64,000 nt of DNA, taken from Azotobacter bryophylli (lineage in GTDB: Bacteria > Pseudomonadota > Gammaproteobacteria > Pseudomonadales > Pseudomonadaceae). The DNA is taken from assembly GCF_042643485.1 (NCBI RefSeq), contig NZ_JBHRSJ010000036.1, positions 80,711 through 144,710 on the forward strand. Reading direction: 5' to 3'. Positions within the stretch are counted from its first letter, which is position 1. The number at the start of each line of letters is the position of its first letter. A model generated the notes under the pieces. The model was not told where the DNA came from, did not search any database, and was given only the letters and a program-made list of their open reading frames with translations. Shown here piece after piece: positions 18,500-27,647 of the stretch. The position numbers and the translations under genes were made by a program.

Positions 18500-21162
18500 T
18501 CGTCTTCCGGCCCGTCGCCCAACCGCGGCAGGGCCTGCAGGGAGAGATGCAGAGTCAGGGTCGTGCCCTGCCCGTCCAGACCGTCGCCCACCGTCACCCG
18601 GCCGCCATGGGCCGTGACCAGCCCCTGGCAGATGGCCAGCCCCAGGCCGGTGCCTTGTCCACCGCGGTCCCCGCGGGCCGCGGTGTAGAACATGTCGAAG
18701 ATCTTCTCCCGCTCGCCGGGAGGAATGCCAGGCCCCTGGTCGCTGACGGCGATGCGCAGCTCCCGCTCGTCGCTTTCCACCGTCACCCGCAGATGCCCGG
18801 CCGGCGGCGAGAAACGCGCGGCGTTCTCCAGGACGTTGACCAGCGCCTGCTCAATCAGCGCCGTATGCACGAACAGCAGCGGCAGCTCGCCGGCCATCCG
18901 CGTCTCCACCGTGAAAGGCGCCAGGACCGGCTTGAGGCGCTGCAGGGCGCTGGCGACGATATCGACCGGCGCTACCCAGTCGCGCTCCAGCTTGATCCCG
19001 CCATGTCCTAGCCGGGTCATATCCAGCAGGTTCTGGATGTAGCGATCAAGCCGCTCGGCTTCGTCGCGGGTGCTTTCCAGAAGCTCGCGACGATCCTGCT
19101 CGCCGATCTGCCCGTCGAGAGTCAGCAGGCTGTCGATGGCACCGTGCATCACCGTCAGCGGCGTGCGTAGATCGTGGGATACCGAGGCCAGCAAGGCGCT
19201 GCGCAGTTGCTCGGTTTCCCCGTGCAAGCGGGCCTTCTCCAGCGCCTCGGCCAGTTGCGCCCGCGCCAGGGCCTGGGCCAGCGGTCGGCCGAGAGCGGCC
19301 AGCAGGCGTCGGCGCTGGGCCGGCAGCGGTTGCCCGTCGTTGGGCATGACGCCGAGCAGGGCCAGCGGCCCCTCCTCGCTGGACAGCGGCCACCACCACC
19401 AGCGCCCTTCCGGCAAGGTATCGGTGCCGAGACCGGCCGGCAGTTCGTGCTGCCATACCCACTCGGCGGCGGCTCGTTCGTTGTCGCTAAGATTGGGCGG
19501 CAGGCCGGCCTCGTCGCGCAGTCCGCCTGCGCCATCGGGGCCGAGCAGGCAGATGTCCAGATCGCGCCAGAGGGCGAACTGCTGCATGGCGGCGTCCAGC
19601 ACCGCCTGACGGTCGGTGGCGGCGGTCAGCTTGCGCGAGAGGTCGAGCAGCGCGGCCGTTTCCGCCTGGGTATCGCGCAGGGCCTCCATCTGCCGGCGTT
19701 GGCGGGTCGCCAGGTTGCCGGTCAACGCCGCCATGAGGAGGAAGAACAGCAGGGTCAGTACGTCCTGCTGGTGATGCACGCTGAGGGAAAAGGTCGGCGA
19801 AATGAACAGAACGTCGTAGGCGACGAAGGACAGCACTGCGCAGAGCAGGGCCGGACCGAGCCCGCCACGTACGGCGACCAGCAGGACCGCCACCAGGAAC
19901 ACCAAGGATATGTTCGACAGCTCCAGGAACAGGGAGATGCCCCAGGCTGCGCCGCTCGCCAGCAGGGTCGCCAGCGGCGCCTGCAAGTAGGCCCACAGGG
20001 AAGCCAGGTGGCGCCGCGGTGCAGGCTGGGGCAGCGGGCCGTGCTCACCGCCGGTGAGCACATCGATCTCCAGGTCCTTCCCGCTGCGCAGCAACCGCGG
20101 GACGAGGCCCTTGGTCAACCAGCGCCGACGCGACGGCTGGCCATGGCCCACCAGCAGCACGCTGGCGCGCCGCTCCTGGGCATGCTGCAGCAGGGTCTCC
20201 GCCACGTCGTCGGCCCGCAGGACGATGACCTCGCCACCGAGACGTTCAGCCAGCTGCTGAGCGGACTGCAGCAATTGCCGCCGGTGTTCGCTGCGGGGAC
20301 GAGCGGTATCGACATGCACCAGGCTCCAGGGAAGCTGGCGTCGCCGGGCCACCTGGCAGGCGTGGCGAACCAGACTCTCGGCCTGCAGATCGCCATCCAC
20401 CGCAACCAGCAGGCGGCCGAGCACCACCGGGGTTTCGCGCCCGGACTGGCGATAGCGCCGATGCAGCTCGGCATCAGCCCGCGCCGCCACCACCTGCAAA
20501 GCCAGAGCGCGCAAGGTCGCAAGGCTGCTCAGACTGAAGGACTTCGCACCGTGACCTTCCGCTCCTTTCTCCCCGTGCACCCTGCCCTCGCGCAAGCGCT
20601 CGAGCAGTTCATGGGGAGGCAGATCGACCAGCTCCACCTCATCGGCCTCGTCCAGCAGCCAGTCCGGAACGGTCTCGTCGACTACCAGACCGGCCGTCGC
20701 TTCGACTTGGTTCCTCAGGCTTTCCAGGTGATGGACGTTGAGCGTGGCGTGCACGTCGATACCCGCGGCCAGCAGCTCCTGCACATCCTGCCAACGCTTG
20801 GCATGCCGGCTGCCGGGTGGATTGCCATGTGCCAACGGAGCGATCAGGGTAACCTGCGGCGGTCTGGCCAGCAGCTCCTCGAGGTCCAGGACTGTCGTCC
20901 TGATCTGCGAGCGGGTCGGCAAGAACTCGGCGAGCAGCGCCTCCACCTCGGCCGAGCCATCGGATTCGACCACGCCGATCCGTACATCCACCCCGTGACG
21001 CTGCAGCTCCCAGGCGGCATGCAGCATGGCGCCGGTCTTGCCGACGCCCGGCGCCGCTCCCAGATAAAGCTTGAGCCGTCCGTAGCCACCCTGCTGACCG
21101 GATACGGGCGGAGTGCAGCCCGAGGCGGATACGAGGAGGGATGCATCAATCATGCGGACCAT
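18496..21162 (-). CDS. kdpD: KdpD sensor histidine kinase
   Basis: A membrane sensor kinase of 888 residues that reads potassium limitation or turgor. The N-terminal KdpD domain has a Walker-like GAAPGVGKT near residue 35, followed by a universal-stress-protein-like domain (about 240-370), four membrane segments (about 400-490), a GAF-like region, the phospho-acceptor histidine in SVSHDLRTPL, N-box NVLENAARFS and G-boxes VSDQGPGIP and GTGLGLAI. It is the first gene of kdpD-kdpE with kup next. The start is uncertain because no strong ribosome site is seen at 21162 or 21153. Confidence 0.93.
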   Translation of the reverse strand: MVRMIDASLLVSASGCTPPVSGQQGGYGRLKLYLGAAPGVGKTGAMLHAAWELQRHGVDVRIGVVESDGSAEVEALLAEFLPTRSQIRTTVLDLEELLARPPQVTLIAPLAHGNPPGSRHAKRWQDVQELLAAGIDVHATLNVHHLESLRNQVEATAGLVVDETVPDWLLDEADEVELVDLPPHELLERLREGRVHGEKGAEGHGAKSFSLSSLATLRALALQVVAARADAELHRRYRQSGRETPVVLGRLLVAVDGDLQAESLVRHACQVARRRQLPWSLVHVDTARPRSEHRRQLLQSAQQLAERLGGEVIVLRADDVAETLLQHAQERRASVLLVGHGQPSRRRWLTKGLVPRLLRSGKDLEIDVLTGGEHGPLPQPAPRRHLASLWAYLQAPLATLLASGAAWGISLFLELSNISLVFLVAVLLVAVRGGLGPALLCAVLSFVAYDVLFISPTFSLSVHHQQDVLTLLFFLLMAALTGNLATRQRRQMEALRDTQAETAALLDLSRKLTAATDRQAVLDAAMQQFALWRDLDICLLGPDGAGGLRDEAGLPPNLSDNERAAAEWVWQHELPAGLGTDTLPEGRWWWWPLSSEEGPLALLGVMPNDGQPLPAQRRRLLAALGRPLAQALARAQLAEALEKARLHGETEQLRSALLASVSHDLRTPLTVMHGAIDSLLTLDGQIGEQDRRELLESTRDEAERLDRYIQNLLDMTRLGHGGIKLERDWVAPVDIVASALQRLKPVLAPFTVETRMAGELPLLFVHTALIEQALVNVLENAARFSPPAGHLRVTVESDERELRIAVSDQGPGIPPGEREKIFDMFYTAARGDRGGQGTGLGLAICQGLVTAHGGRVTVGDGLDGQGTTLTLHLSLQALPRLGDGPEDE

Positions 21163-21511
21163 GGGTGAAGCACGTGATGGATGGGACTTCAGTATCCCCC
21201 GTTCGCCGAGGTCATGCTGTAAAAAAGCCGTAAAAACTATCGCCCCATTCCCACCACTGACAGGCCTTACCTGGCGCGAAGACGATCTTGGAATCCCAGG
21301 ATCAAACAGGCTATTGCCGACTTCTCGGCTTCATGGCGAAACGGGACGCCCATGTCTCTCCGTTGCGGAGGAAACGACCTGAAGCGACTCATTCATCGCA
21401 CGGTCCGAGTATCAGTCATCAGCCAGCAAAGAGCGCCCTCGCAGGATTGCAAGGGACGGAATGGGCAACTGGAAGAAATGAGAGCTGACCTGACTTGCAG
21501 CCTGGGTAAAC
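21163..21511. other. Intergenic region between kdpD and the ceramide locus
   Basis: About 350 bases without a convincing gene. It marks the change from GC-rich DNA to the lower-GC ceramide block. It should contain the kdpD promoter near 21200-21240; I see no tRNA gene or direct repeat that would mark an attachment site. Confidence 0.4.
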
Positions 21512-21564
21512 ATAAAAAACCGCCCACTAGCAGAATAGACGAGGCCATTCATGCTACTGGGCGG
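21512..21564 (-). terminator. Rho-independent terminator after the ABC exporter gene
   Basis: Read on the minus strand, a stem formed by CCGCCCAGTAGCA and TGCTAGTGGGCGG encloses a loop of about 20 bases and is followed directly by TTTTTTATG. It lies ten bases beyond the stop of the ABC exporter gene and has the stem plus T-run expected of an intrinsic terminator, closing the minus-strand ceramide operon. Confidence 0.85.
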
Positions 21565-21574
21565 GGTCAGGCGA

Positions 21575-23272
21575 TTACTCTACAGACTCAGCCTCTACGA
21601 GGTTGAGCTTGCCCTCATTCAGGCGGTAGACCTGGTCAGCGATATGAATCATGGCAGGCCGGTGCGAAACGGCGATGATGGTGATCGCCGGGGATAGCGC
21701 CTTCAGCGTGGAACAGATCGCCTCTTCCGACTCCGGATCCAGCGCGCTGGTAGCCTCGTCAAGAATCAGCAGACGCGGATTGTGCGCCAGTGCCCGGGCG
21801 ATCACGATACGCTGACGCTGCCCGCCGGAAAGCTTGCCTCCCCGCTCCCCCACGATGGTCTGCAGACCGGCGGGAGATTTTTCTACGAACTCCCAGGCTC
21901 CGGCCTGCTTGAGCGCTCGCTCGGCATCCGCCGCAGTCAGTGCCGGATCTCCCAGCGTGACGTTGGCCAGAATCGTATCGTGCAGAAGCAGGGTTTCCTG
22001 GGGAACGTAACCGATCATCCGACGCCAGCGCTGGCGGTCCAGCTCCTCAATCGGCACACCGTCGACCGATATCTTGCCGGATTGCGGTGCCAATAGAACG
22101 CAGATCAGATCGAGGATGGTCGTTTTACCCGCACCCGAGGGGCCAACCAGACTGGTGAACGAGCCAACAGGGATCCGGAGATTGACTGCATCCAGAATCT
22201 GGCGTGCACCATAAGTGAATGACACCCCTTCGAAGACGATGTCCTTCTGTAGCGTCGGGGTTCGGTTACCGCCTGAAGGCTCGGCATCCGCTGCTGCCGT
22301 ATCGATCGCCTCCTGCAGCGCCCAATAGGCGCTATCCTGCGCAGCCATACGGTGATAGCGCTGCTGGGCTTTATGCATCAGCCCCAGCACTCGCACGACG
22401 AGGAAGATGAGAACCATGACATGGGACAGTGGGAGGTGCCACACCACCACTCCTGCATAGAGCCCGGCAGCGGCCAGGATCGCAAGCATCGGCTCCTGCA
22501 GCGCTCGGAGAGTCTCGCGACTCATGACCTCGCGCTCCATGGCCTTGTTGAGCTCTGCAGCCTGGCTCCTGAGCAACGAGTCGGCGATATCCTCTCGAGC
22601 CATGGCCTTGAGAGGCTTCACTGAGCTCAGCGTGTCAGTCAGATGGGTGAGCAGATCCCGCATCAGACGGGTCTGGCTTTTACCTGCCCGACGTGAGGTT
22701 TTTGCTAATCTCTGCAAAGCGATCAGCAGAATGAAGCCCACTACCAAGGAAACGAGAGTGGCCTGCCAGGACACGAAAAGCGCGATAAACGCATAGACGC
22801 CGGCCTGAATGCACAGGGCCAACATATTGGCAGCATGCTCATAGCCAGTCGAAGCACGATATGCCTCGGTCGCTACTGCATTGGCCAAGGCTCCGGTCGA
22901 CTGTCGCAGATAATATTCCCAGCGGCTCCCCAGCAGAGAGCGGATCAGATTGACGCGCAGATCGGTAGCGACATGGGCTACGGTATACCCCACCTGCCGG
23001 TTGCCGAGCAGAATCAATGTACTGCTGACAGTCATACCGAGCACAATCACGGACAACATGACTAGAACGGTCGGTTCCAAACCGAACCAGTGCAGGACAT
23101 CAACGACCTTCTGAGCAAATGATGAGTGAGTCTGATCCCCCAGAGTTACCGATAACAAAGGAAGCATGGTGGTTAGGCTGACGCTTTCAGCGACACCAGC
23201 CAGTAGCAGACTGATGAGCATGAGCAACGTACGTGCCGGATAAGCCCGACCAAAAGCAACAATAATACGCAT
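21575..23272 (-). CDS. MsbA-like ABC exporter (fused membrane and ATPase domains)
   Basis: A half-transporter of 565 residues that should dimerise in the inner membrane. The first 310 residues contain six hydrophobic segments; the ATPase part has Walker A GPSGAGKTT, signature LSGGQRQRIVIARAL, Walker B LLILDEATSALDPESE and the switch histidine in AVSHRPAM. Lipid and polysaccharide flippases such as MsbA and PglK have this layout. It lies about 210 bases downstream of the serine palmitoyltransferase-like gene on the same strand and ends at a strong terminator, so the likely cargo is the locus's own lipid. The substrate is inferred. Confidence 0.85.
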   Translation of the reverse strand: MRIIVAFGRAYPARTLLMLISLLLAGVAESVSLTTMLPLLSVTLGDQTHSSFAQKVVDVLHWFGLEPTVLVMLSVIVLGMTVSSTLILLGNRQVGYTVAHVATDLRVNLIRSLLGSRWEYYLRQSTGALANAVATEAYRASTGYEHAANMLALCIQAGVYAFIALFVSWQATLVSLVVGFILLIALQRLAKTSRRAGKSQTRLMRDLLTHLTDTLSSVKPLKAMAREDIADSLLRSQAAELNKAMEREVMSRETLRALQEPMLAILAAAGLYAGVVVWHLPLSHVMVLIFLVVRVLGLMHKAQQRYHRMAAQDSAYWALQEAIDTAAADAEPSGGNRTPTLQKDIVFEGVSFTYGARQILDAVNLRIPVGSFTSLVGPSGAGKTTILDLICVLLAPQSGKISVDGVPIEELDRQRWRRMIGYVPQETLLLHDTILANVTLGDPALTAADAERALKQAGAWEFVEKSPAGLQTIVGERGGKLSGGQRQRIVIARALAHNPRLLILDEATSALDPESEEAICSTLKALSPAITIIAVSHRPAMIHIADQVYRLNEGKLNLVEAESVE

Positions 23273-23421
23273 GGCTATCGTTCAGAGAGTGAGAAGGGCT
23301 TCCTGGGTGAGGCTAGGCAACATGGAGCACTTATGAAGGCCTGTCACCAGTTAGCCGACACGCTGCAGGACAGACTTGATCGCAACGAAGCAGCTCGACA
23401 CGGATAGTGGTACCAACCAGC

Positions 23422-23461
23422 AAGAGCGCGAGTGGAACCGGTTTGTTCCACTCGCGCTCTT
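23422..23461. terminator. Perfect 17-bp hairpin downstream of the spt-like gene
   Basis: A 17-bp exact inverted repeat (AAGAGCGCGAGTGGAAC and its complement) with a 6-base loop lies about 25 bases beyond the stop of the serine palmitoyltransferase-like gene and before the ABC exporter gene. No clear T-run follows on the minus strand. It may terminate part of the transcripts or protect the 3' end of the upstream message. Confidence 0.65.
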
Positions 23462-23485
23462 CTTACTGTCGGATCAAGGGATCAA

Positions 23486-24694
23486 TCAGCCCTGGTTGCC
23501 AGCAACGGCAGCAGGAAAAATGGGGCGCAACTCGTCGAAAGCCCGGATAATGCGGTCGATCTGCTCAGGCGTATGCGCAGCGCTCACGCTGCAACGCACC
23601 AGTGCCTGCCCCCCTGGGGATGCCGGCGGAAGCACCAGATTCACATACACGCCATGCTCGATAAGAGTCTGCCAGAAGGCCACCCCCTCCTGAGGGGAGC
23701 CCAGCATGACCGGAATAACCGGGCTAGCTTGCGGACCGAGCCTATAACCAAGATCCGCCAACCCTTTATAGAGCTGACGAGCATTGGACCACAGGTGCTC
23801 GCGTAGCTCAGGTCGAGCTCGCATGGTCTTCAAGGATGCACGGACCGAAGCGATGGATGAAGGAGAAGGAGAAGCCGTGAAGATGTACGGGCGGCTGGCG
23901 TAGCGCAGCAGGTCCATTTCCGGATGGTGACTAACCGCGAATCCACCAATGGCACCCAGGCTCTTACTGAATGTGCCTAGGACGATGTCCACATCCGCTT
24001 CGACGCCCAGCTCTTCGGCCAACCCACGACCATGAGCTCCGAGGACACCAACAGAATGCGCCTCATCAACCAGCAAATAGCCGCCGAGGCGACGCTTCAC
24101 GTCGACGATTTCTTTCAGCGGCGCTTGATCGCCCAGCATGCTATAGATGCCTTCGACGATAATGATGACATCCCGAGCACGCTCGCCCAGGCGCAGCATC
24201 CTGCGCTCCAAGTCGGCAGCATCGTTATGACGGAAACGAATGATTTCAGGCCCGCCAAGCTTGCAAGCGTCATAAATACTGGCGTGACAATCTGCATCGA
24301 GCAATACCAGATCACCGGGCCCGGCTAGAGTCCCGATCACGCCTAGATTCGCGAGATAACCGGTCGAAAAAACCATCGCTGAGCGGCGCTGGAAGAAATC
24401 GGCCAACTCGGCCTCAAGCGCCATGTGACTGCCGTAGCTACCATTAGCCATACGGGAACCAGTAGTGCCGGTACCCTCATGTTTCAATGACAACTGCGCA
24501 GCCTTGATGCTCTCAGGATCGAAAGTCAGCCCCAAGTAGTTATTGGTGCCAGCCAATACCACCTTGAAGTCGCCGATACGCCCTTCAGTCGGAGAAAAAA
24601 TCTCGTCTATGCGAGTACCGAAGGGATTGAGTCCGCTCTGGACCAAGGCGGCACGGTCCTGAGCCAGCTTCTCAAACTTATCGAACAACGCCAT
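23486..24694 (-). CDS. spt: Serine palmitoyltransferase-like PLP enzyme (alpha-oxoamine synthase)
   Basis: A PLP enzyme of 402 residues in the alpha-oxoamine synthase family. The cofactor lysine is in GTFSKSLGAIGG, the PLP-binding Asp/His in VDEAHSVGVLG, and the substrate region includes GTNNYLGLT and GTGTTGSRMANGSYG. Related enzymes make 8-amino-7-oxononanoate, aminoketobutyrate or 3-ketosphinganine. The adjacent acyl carrier protein, acyl-AMP ligase, CerR- and bCerS-like genes, and no biotin or threonine genes, favour serine palmitoyltransferase: condensation of serine with an acyl thioester. The ATG at 24694 has GGAGGGTGATA in front; the start overlaps the acp stop by 17 bases. Confidence 0.88.
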   Translation of the reverse strand: MALFDKFEKLAQDRAALVQSGLNPFGTRIDEIFSPTEGRIGDFKVVLAGTNNYLGLTFDPESIKAAQLSLKHEGTGTTGSRMANGSYGSHMALEAELADFFQRRSAMVFSTGYLANLGVIGTLAGPGDLVLLDADCHASIYDACKLGGPEIIRFRHNDAADLERRMLRLGERARDVIIIVEGIYSMLGDQAPLKEIVDVKRRLGGYLLVDEAHSVGVLGAHGRGLAEELGVEADVDIVLGTFSKSLGAIGGFAVSHHPEMDLLRYASRPYIFTASPSPSSIASVRASLKTMRARPELREHLWSNARQLYKGLADLGYRLGPQASPVIPVMLGSPQEGVAFWQTLIEHGVYVNLVLPPASPGGQALVRCSVSAAHTPEQIDRIIRAFDELRPIFPAAVAGNQG

Positions 24695-24941
24695 TATCAC
24701 CCTCCATCAACGAAAACACCGCCTGAGACAGTTGGGCAGGAGTACGCACGTCCGTCAGGATGTTCAGTGGTATGGAAATATCAAATTCATCTTCGAGCTC
24801 CATCAGTAGATCCATGATCTTGATGGACTCCAATCCTAGGTCTTCCACCAGATCAATATCTGGGGAGATGGCTTTTCCGGCCGGAGCCAGACGTTCCAGG
24901 TAGACCAATAGCCGTTCCAGTATCTTCTCTTGGGAAATCAT
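24678..24941 (-). CDS. Dedicated acyl carrier protein
   Basis: An acyl carrier protein of 87 residues. The phosphopantetheine serine lies in DLGLESIKIMDLL, the equivalent of the usual DSL motif, within an acidic helical chain. It overlaps the serine palmitoyltransferase-like gene and follows the CerR-like gene by about 40 bases. In Caulobacter crescentus a specialised acyl carrier protein next to spt feeds the first step of ceramide synthesis, and the same arrangement is seen here. Confidence 0.9.
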   Translation of the reverse strand: MISQEKILERLLVYLERLAPAGKAISPDIDLVEDLGLESIKIMDLLMELEDEFDISIPLNILTDVRTPAQLSQAVFSLMEGDNGVVR

Positions 24942-24980
24942 CGTGAAATCCTTCAGGTTCTAGATGTGCCTTTTGCCTGA

Positions 24981-25892
24981 CTAGAACCAACGTTCTTGCA
25001 AGGCCCGGCTTAACAAGATTTGCGGCTCCCATCCCAATGCTTTCTGGATGGGACCATTGCTGCAAGACCAATCAGAATGCGTCAGTTCACGCACCTTCGC
25101 AGGAGTCAACATCGGAGCACGATGAAAAAGTCGCGAAAAGTATAGGTTGAACCACGCCAAACCTCTTAACAGAGGCGTCGGAATGCTGAGCTGATGTACT
25201 GGGCCATTTCGAATTTCCGCCGCAATGGCCGCGATGCTGCTCCAGTCATACCCACCTTGTTGGCAATCGTTCAACTCGTAGGTACCGGACGGCGCTTCCG
25301 GCGCCACAAGCCATTTCAGCACAGCGTTGGCCAGATCCTCCACATGTATGAAGGAAAGCCTGGATTCACTTTCACCAAGGGTGAATAACCACCCACGGAG
25401 CAGCCACTCGAATAACGGCCGCATTTCTCGGTCGCCTGGCCCATAGACCGCTGTGGGCCGAAAAATGGTCACAGCAACATCTCTGGCAGCACTCCTGACC
25501 TGCTGCTCTGCTGCGTATTTAGAGGAAGCATACCAAGAAAGACCCGGATACCTTGCAGCGAGCGTAGACATTAATAGAAAGCGCTCACATGTACCAGCGT
25601 TCCGAGCCGACTCAATCAGACGCACACTACCCTCAGTGTTAATCTGATTGAACTCATCAGAGGAAGCGCCGCGTACTGCTCCTGCACAATGGATAACCGC
25701 ATCAGCACCGGCAACGAGCTCATCAAGCGCATCGATATCTCCAAGCCCGCCATGCACCCACTCAGTAGCATCCTCTGAGCCGCCAGAATGGCGGCTCAAG
25801 GCTCGAACGTGAACACCCAAGTGGAGCAAACGTTGTCGCAGGACACTACCTATGAAGCCGGTCGCCCCCGTCAGGGCAACAATCCGAGCCAT
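24981..25892 (-). CDS. cerR: NAD(P)-dependent epimerase-family reductase, CerR-like
   Basis: An extended short-chain dehydrogenase of 303 residues. The nucleotide-binding GATGFIGS is at residue 9, the catalytic Ser is upstream of YASSK (Tyr and Lys of the active site), and the NAD side pocket includes VIHCAGAVRG. In Caulobacter, CerR is an epimerase-like protein that reduces the 3-keto group of the ceramide precursor; position between spt/acp and the acyl-AMP ligase supports the same role. It starts six bases from the ligase stop. Confidence 0.8.
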   Translation of the reverse strand: MARIVALTGATGFIGSVLRQRLLHLGVHVRALSRHSGGSEDATEWVHGGLGDIDALDELVAGADAVIHCAGAVRGASSDEFNQINTEGSVRLIESARNAGTCERFLLMSTLAARYPGLSWYASSKYAAEQQVRSAARDVAVTIFRPTAVYGPGDREMRPLFEWLLRGWLFTLGESESRLSFIHVEDLANAVLKWLVAPEAPSGTYELNDCQQGGYDWSSIAAIAAEIRNGPVHQLSIPTPLLRGLAWFNLYFSRLFHRAPMLTPAKVRELTHSDWSCSNGPIQKALGWEPQILLSRALQERWF

Positions 25893-25898
25893 AAAGGT

Positions 25899-27647
25899 CT
25901 AACCGACTGCCATCGACAGCCCTGCCCCGGACTGAAGCTGCTCAAGATAACGCTTACGAGCCTCAGCACGGGAAGGTTTACCCGATGATGTGCGCGGAAG
26001 AGAATGCGGGGGGACAAGCTCAACCTTCGCAATAAGGCCAAACTCGCTGCTTATCATCCCAACCAAAGTTTGGACGAGGCGCTCCCTCTTTTCCGGGTCT
26101 GTCAAGCGACATTGGACCTGAACAACTACTTGCGGGTCCGAATCCGTTGGTATGAGGAAAACGATAACGTCCCCAGGTCGGACCTCAGGCTGGGTTTCAA
26201 CTAGGTATTCGATATCTTGGGGCCAAATATTACGACCGCGGACAATCAGAAGATCTTTTCGTCTCCCAGTGATGAAAAGCTCTCCATTACTCAAGTACCC
26301 AAGATCGCCAGTATCGAGCCAATCTCCGTTTTTCACGGACTGGGTCGACTCCTCATCTCTGAAATAACTCGACATCAAACTGGGCCCCTGTAGCGTGACT
26401 TTCCCAACCTGGCGTTCGGCCAAAGGACGCCCAGCATCATCGCGGATTTCGAGCTTATGTCCAGAAAGAATCGAACCACAGTTTACAAATGTACTGGCTT
26501 TACTCTCATCGCCGTTGGCAAATGGCACAGCAACGGAGTGATGCTCCAGCTCCCAACGATCGACTCGGTCAATCTGTACGCCAGCACCGCGGCGAGCAAA
26601 AGTCACACCGAGAGTACTTTCAGCTAGGCCATAGCAAGGCAGGAAGGCATGCGCATCGAACCCAGAAGGAGCAAACTGCTCAGCAAATCGCTCCAACACC
26701 TCGGCACGAATGGGCTCGGCACCAATACCAGCCACACGCCAAGAAGACAGATCAAAGCGCGAAGCCTCGCTCTCACGGGCGCGGCGGGTACAAATATCAT
26801 AGCCAAAAGGCGGTGAGAACGAGATGGTGCCACGATTTTGGCTGATCAGATTAAGCCACTGCCGCGGACGCATCGCGAAGTCCTGGGTACGCAGATAGTC
26901 TACAGACAGCTGCGATACCATAGGGCCGAGCACGAAACCTACCAACCCCATGTCATGATAAAAGGGTAGCCAGGACACGCAACGGTCGGAAGGCCGCACA
27001 CCCAACCCCTCCCGCACCATTCCTTGCAGGTTCGCCATTGCCGCACGCTGCGTCACAACCACACCGCGAGGGAAACGAGTACTGCCCGACGTGTACTGAA
27101 GGTAGGCGATATCGTCAGGTTGCGGAGTCTCAAGATCCACACACGGAACATCAAGAGCTTTTATATCTTTGACAGAACCTATGAATAACGGCGCCAAAGT
27201 CGCAGCCGCCTCTTGAGCAAAAGGCATCCAATCTGCAGACCCAAGTATTGCGGATGGCTCACAGCTTTTTAGCAACCCTTTGAGCTTCTCAACATAAGAA
27301 GCATGACTACCCAAGCCTGAAGGGATAGGAAGAGGCACAGGGATGAAGCCAGCATACTGACAACCATAGAAGGCTTCCATGAAGCCGGGATCAGTATCAG
27401 CAATGAGCGCAACTCGATCGCCTTTCCTCAAGCCGAGGCCATGGAGGCGCTTAGCCAAAGCCAATGCTTCCCGCCTCAAAGCAGCATATTGCACGACAGC
27501 CGTCAGACGACAACGACCGTCATAAAAATTCATGCCAGTATGCCCAAGCGCCGCGTAATCAAGAGCCTCTGCAAGAGTCGAAAAATCCGCCAACCGCTGA
27601 GGCAGAACGTGTTGAGTTAGAGTCGCAGACATATAAAGTTTGGCCAT
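25899..27647 (-). CDS. Fatty acyl-AMP ligase / acyl-ACP synthetase
   Basis: An adenylate-forming enzyme of about 582 residues of the fatty acyl-AMP ligase type. Motifs are YLQYTSGSTRFPRGVVVTQ (P-loop), WLPFYHDMGLVGF, LPCYGLAESTLG, GDLGYLSNGELFITGRRKD and a C-terminal lysine in LPRTSSGKPSR. It should activate a fatty acid and load it on the acyl carrier protein encoded two genes downstream. Start is uncertain: ATG at 27647 is preferred, with TTG at 27665 and ATG at 27632 as alternatives. It is the first gene of the minus-strand ceramide operon. Confidence 0.87.
   Translation of the reverse strand: MAKLYMSATLTQHVLPQRLADFSTLAEALDYAALGHTGMNFYDGRCRLTAVVQYAALRREALALAKRLHGLGLRKGDRVALIADTDPGFMEAFYGCQYAGFIPVPLPIPSGLGSHASYVEKLKGLLKSCEPSAILGSADWMPFAQEAAATLAPLFIGSVKDIKALDVPCVDLETPQPDDIAYLQYTSGSTRFPRGVVVTQRAAMANLQGMVREGLGVRPSDRCVSWLPFYHDMGLVGFVLGPMVSQLSVDYLRTQDFAMRPRQWLNLISQNRGTISFSPPFGYDICTRRARESEASRFDLSSWRVAGIGAEPIRAEVLERFAEQFAPSGFDAHAFLPCYGLAESTLGVTFARRGAGVQIDRVDRWELEHHSVAVPFANGDESKASTFVNCGSILSGHKLEIRDDAGRPLAERQVGKVTLQGPSLMSSYFRDEESTQSVKNGDWLDTGDLGYLSNGELFITGRRKDLLIVRGRNIWPQDIEYLVETQPEVRPGDVIVFLIPTDSDPQVVVQVQCRLTDPEKRERLVQTLVGMISSEFGLIAKVELVPPHSLPRTSSGKPSRAEARKRYLEQLQSGAGLSMAVG

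Noticed and set aside
21163..21511. Possible tRNA or attachment site at the left edge of the lower-GC block
   Set aside because: No cloverleaf-forming sequence or repeat shared with the right edge was recognised.
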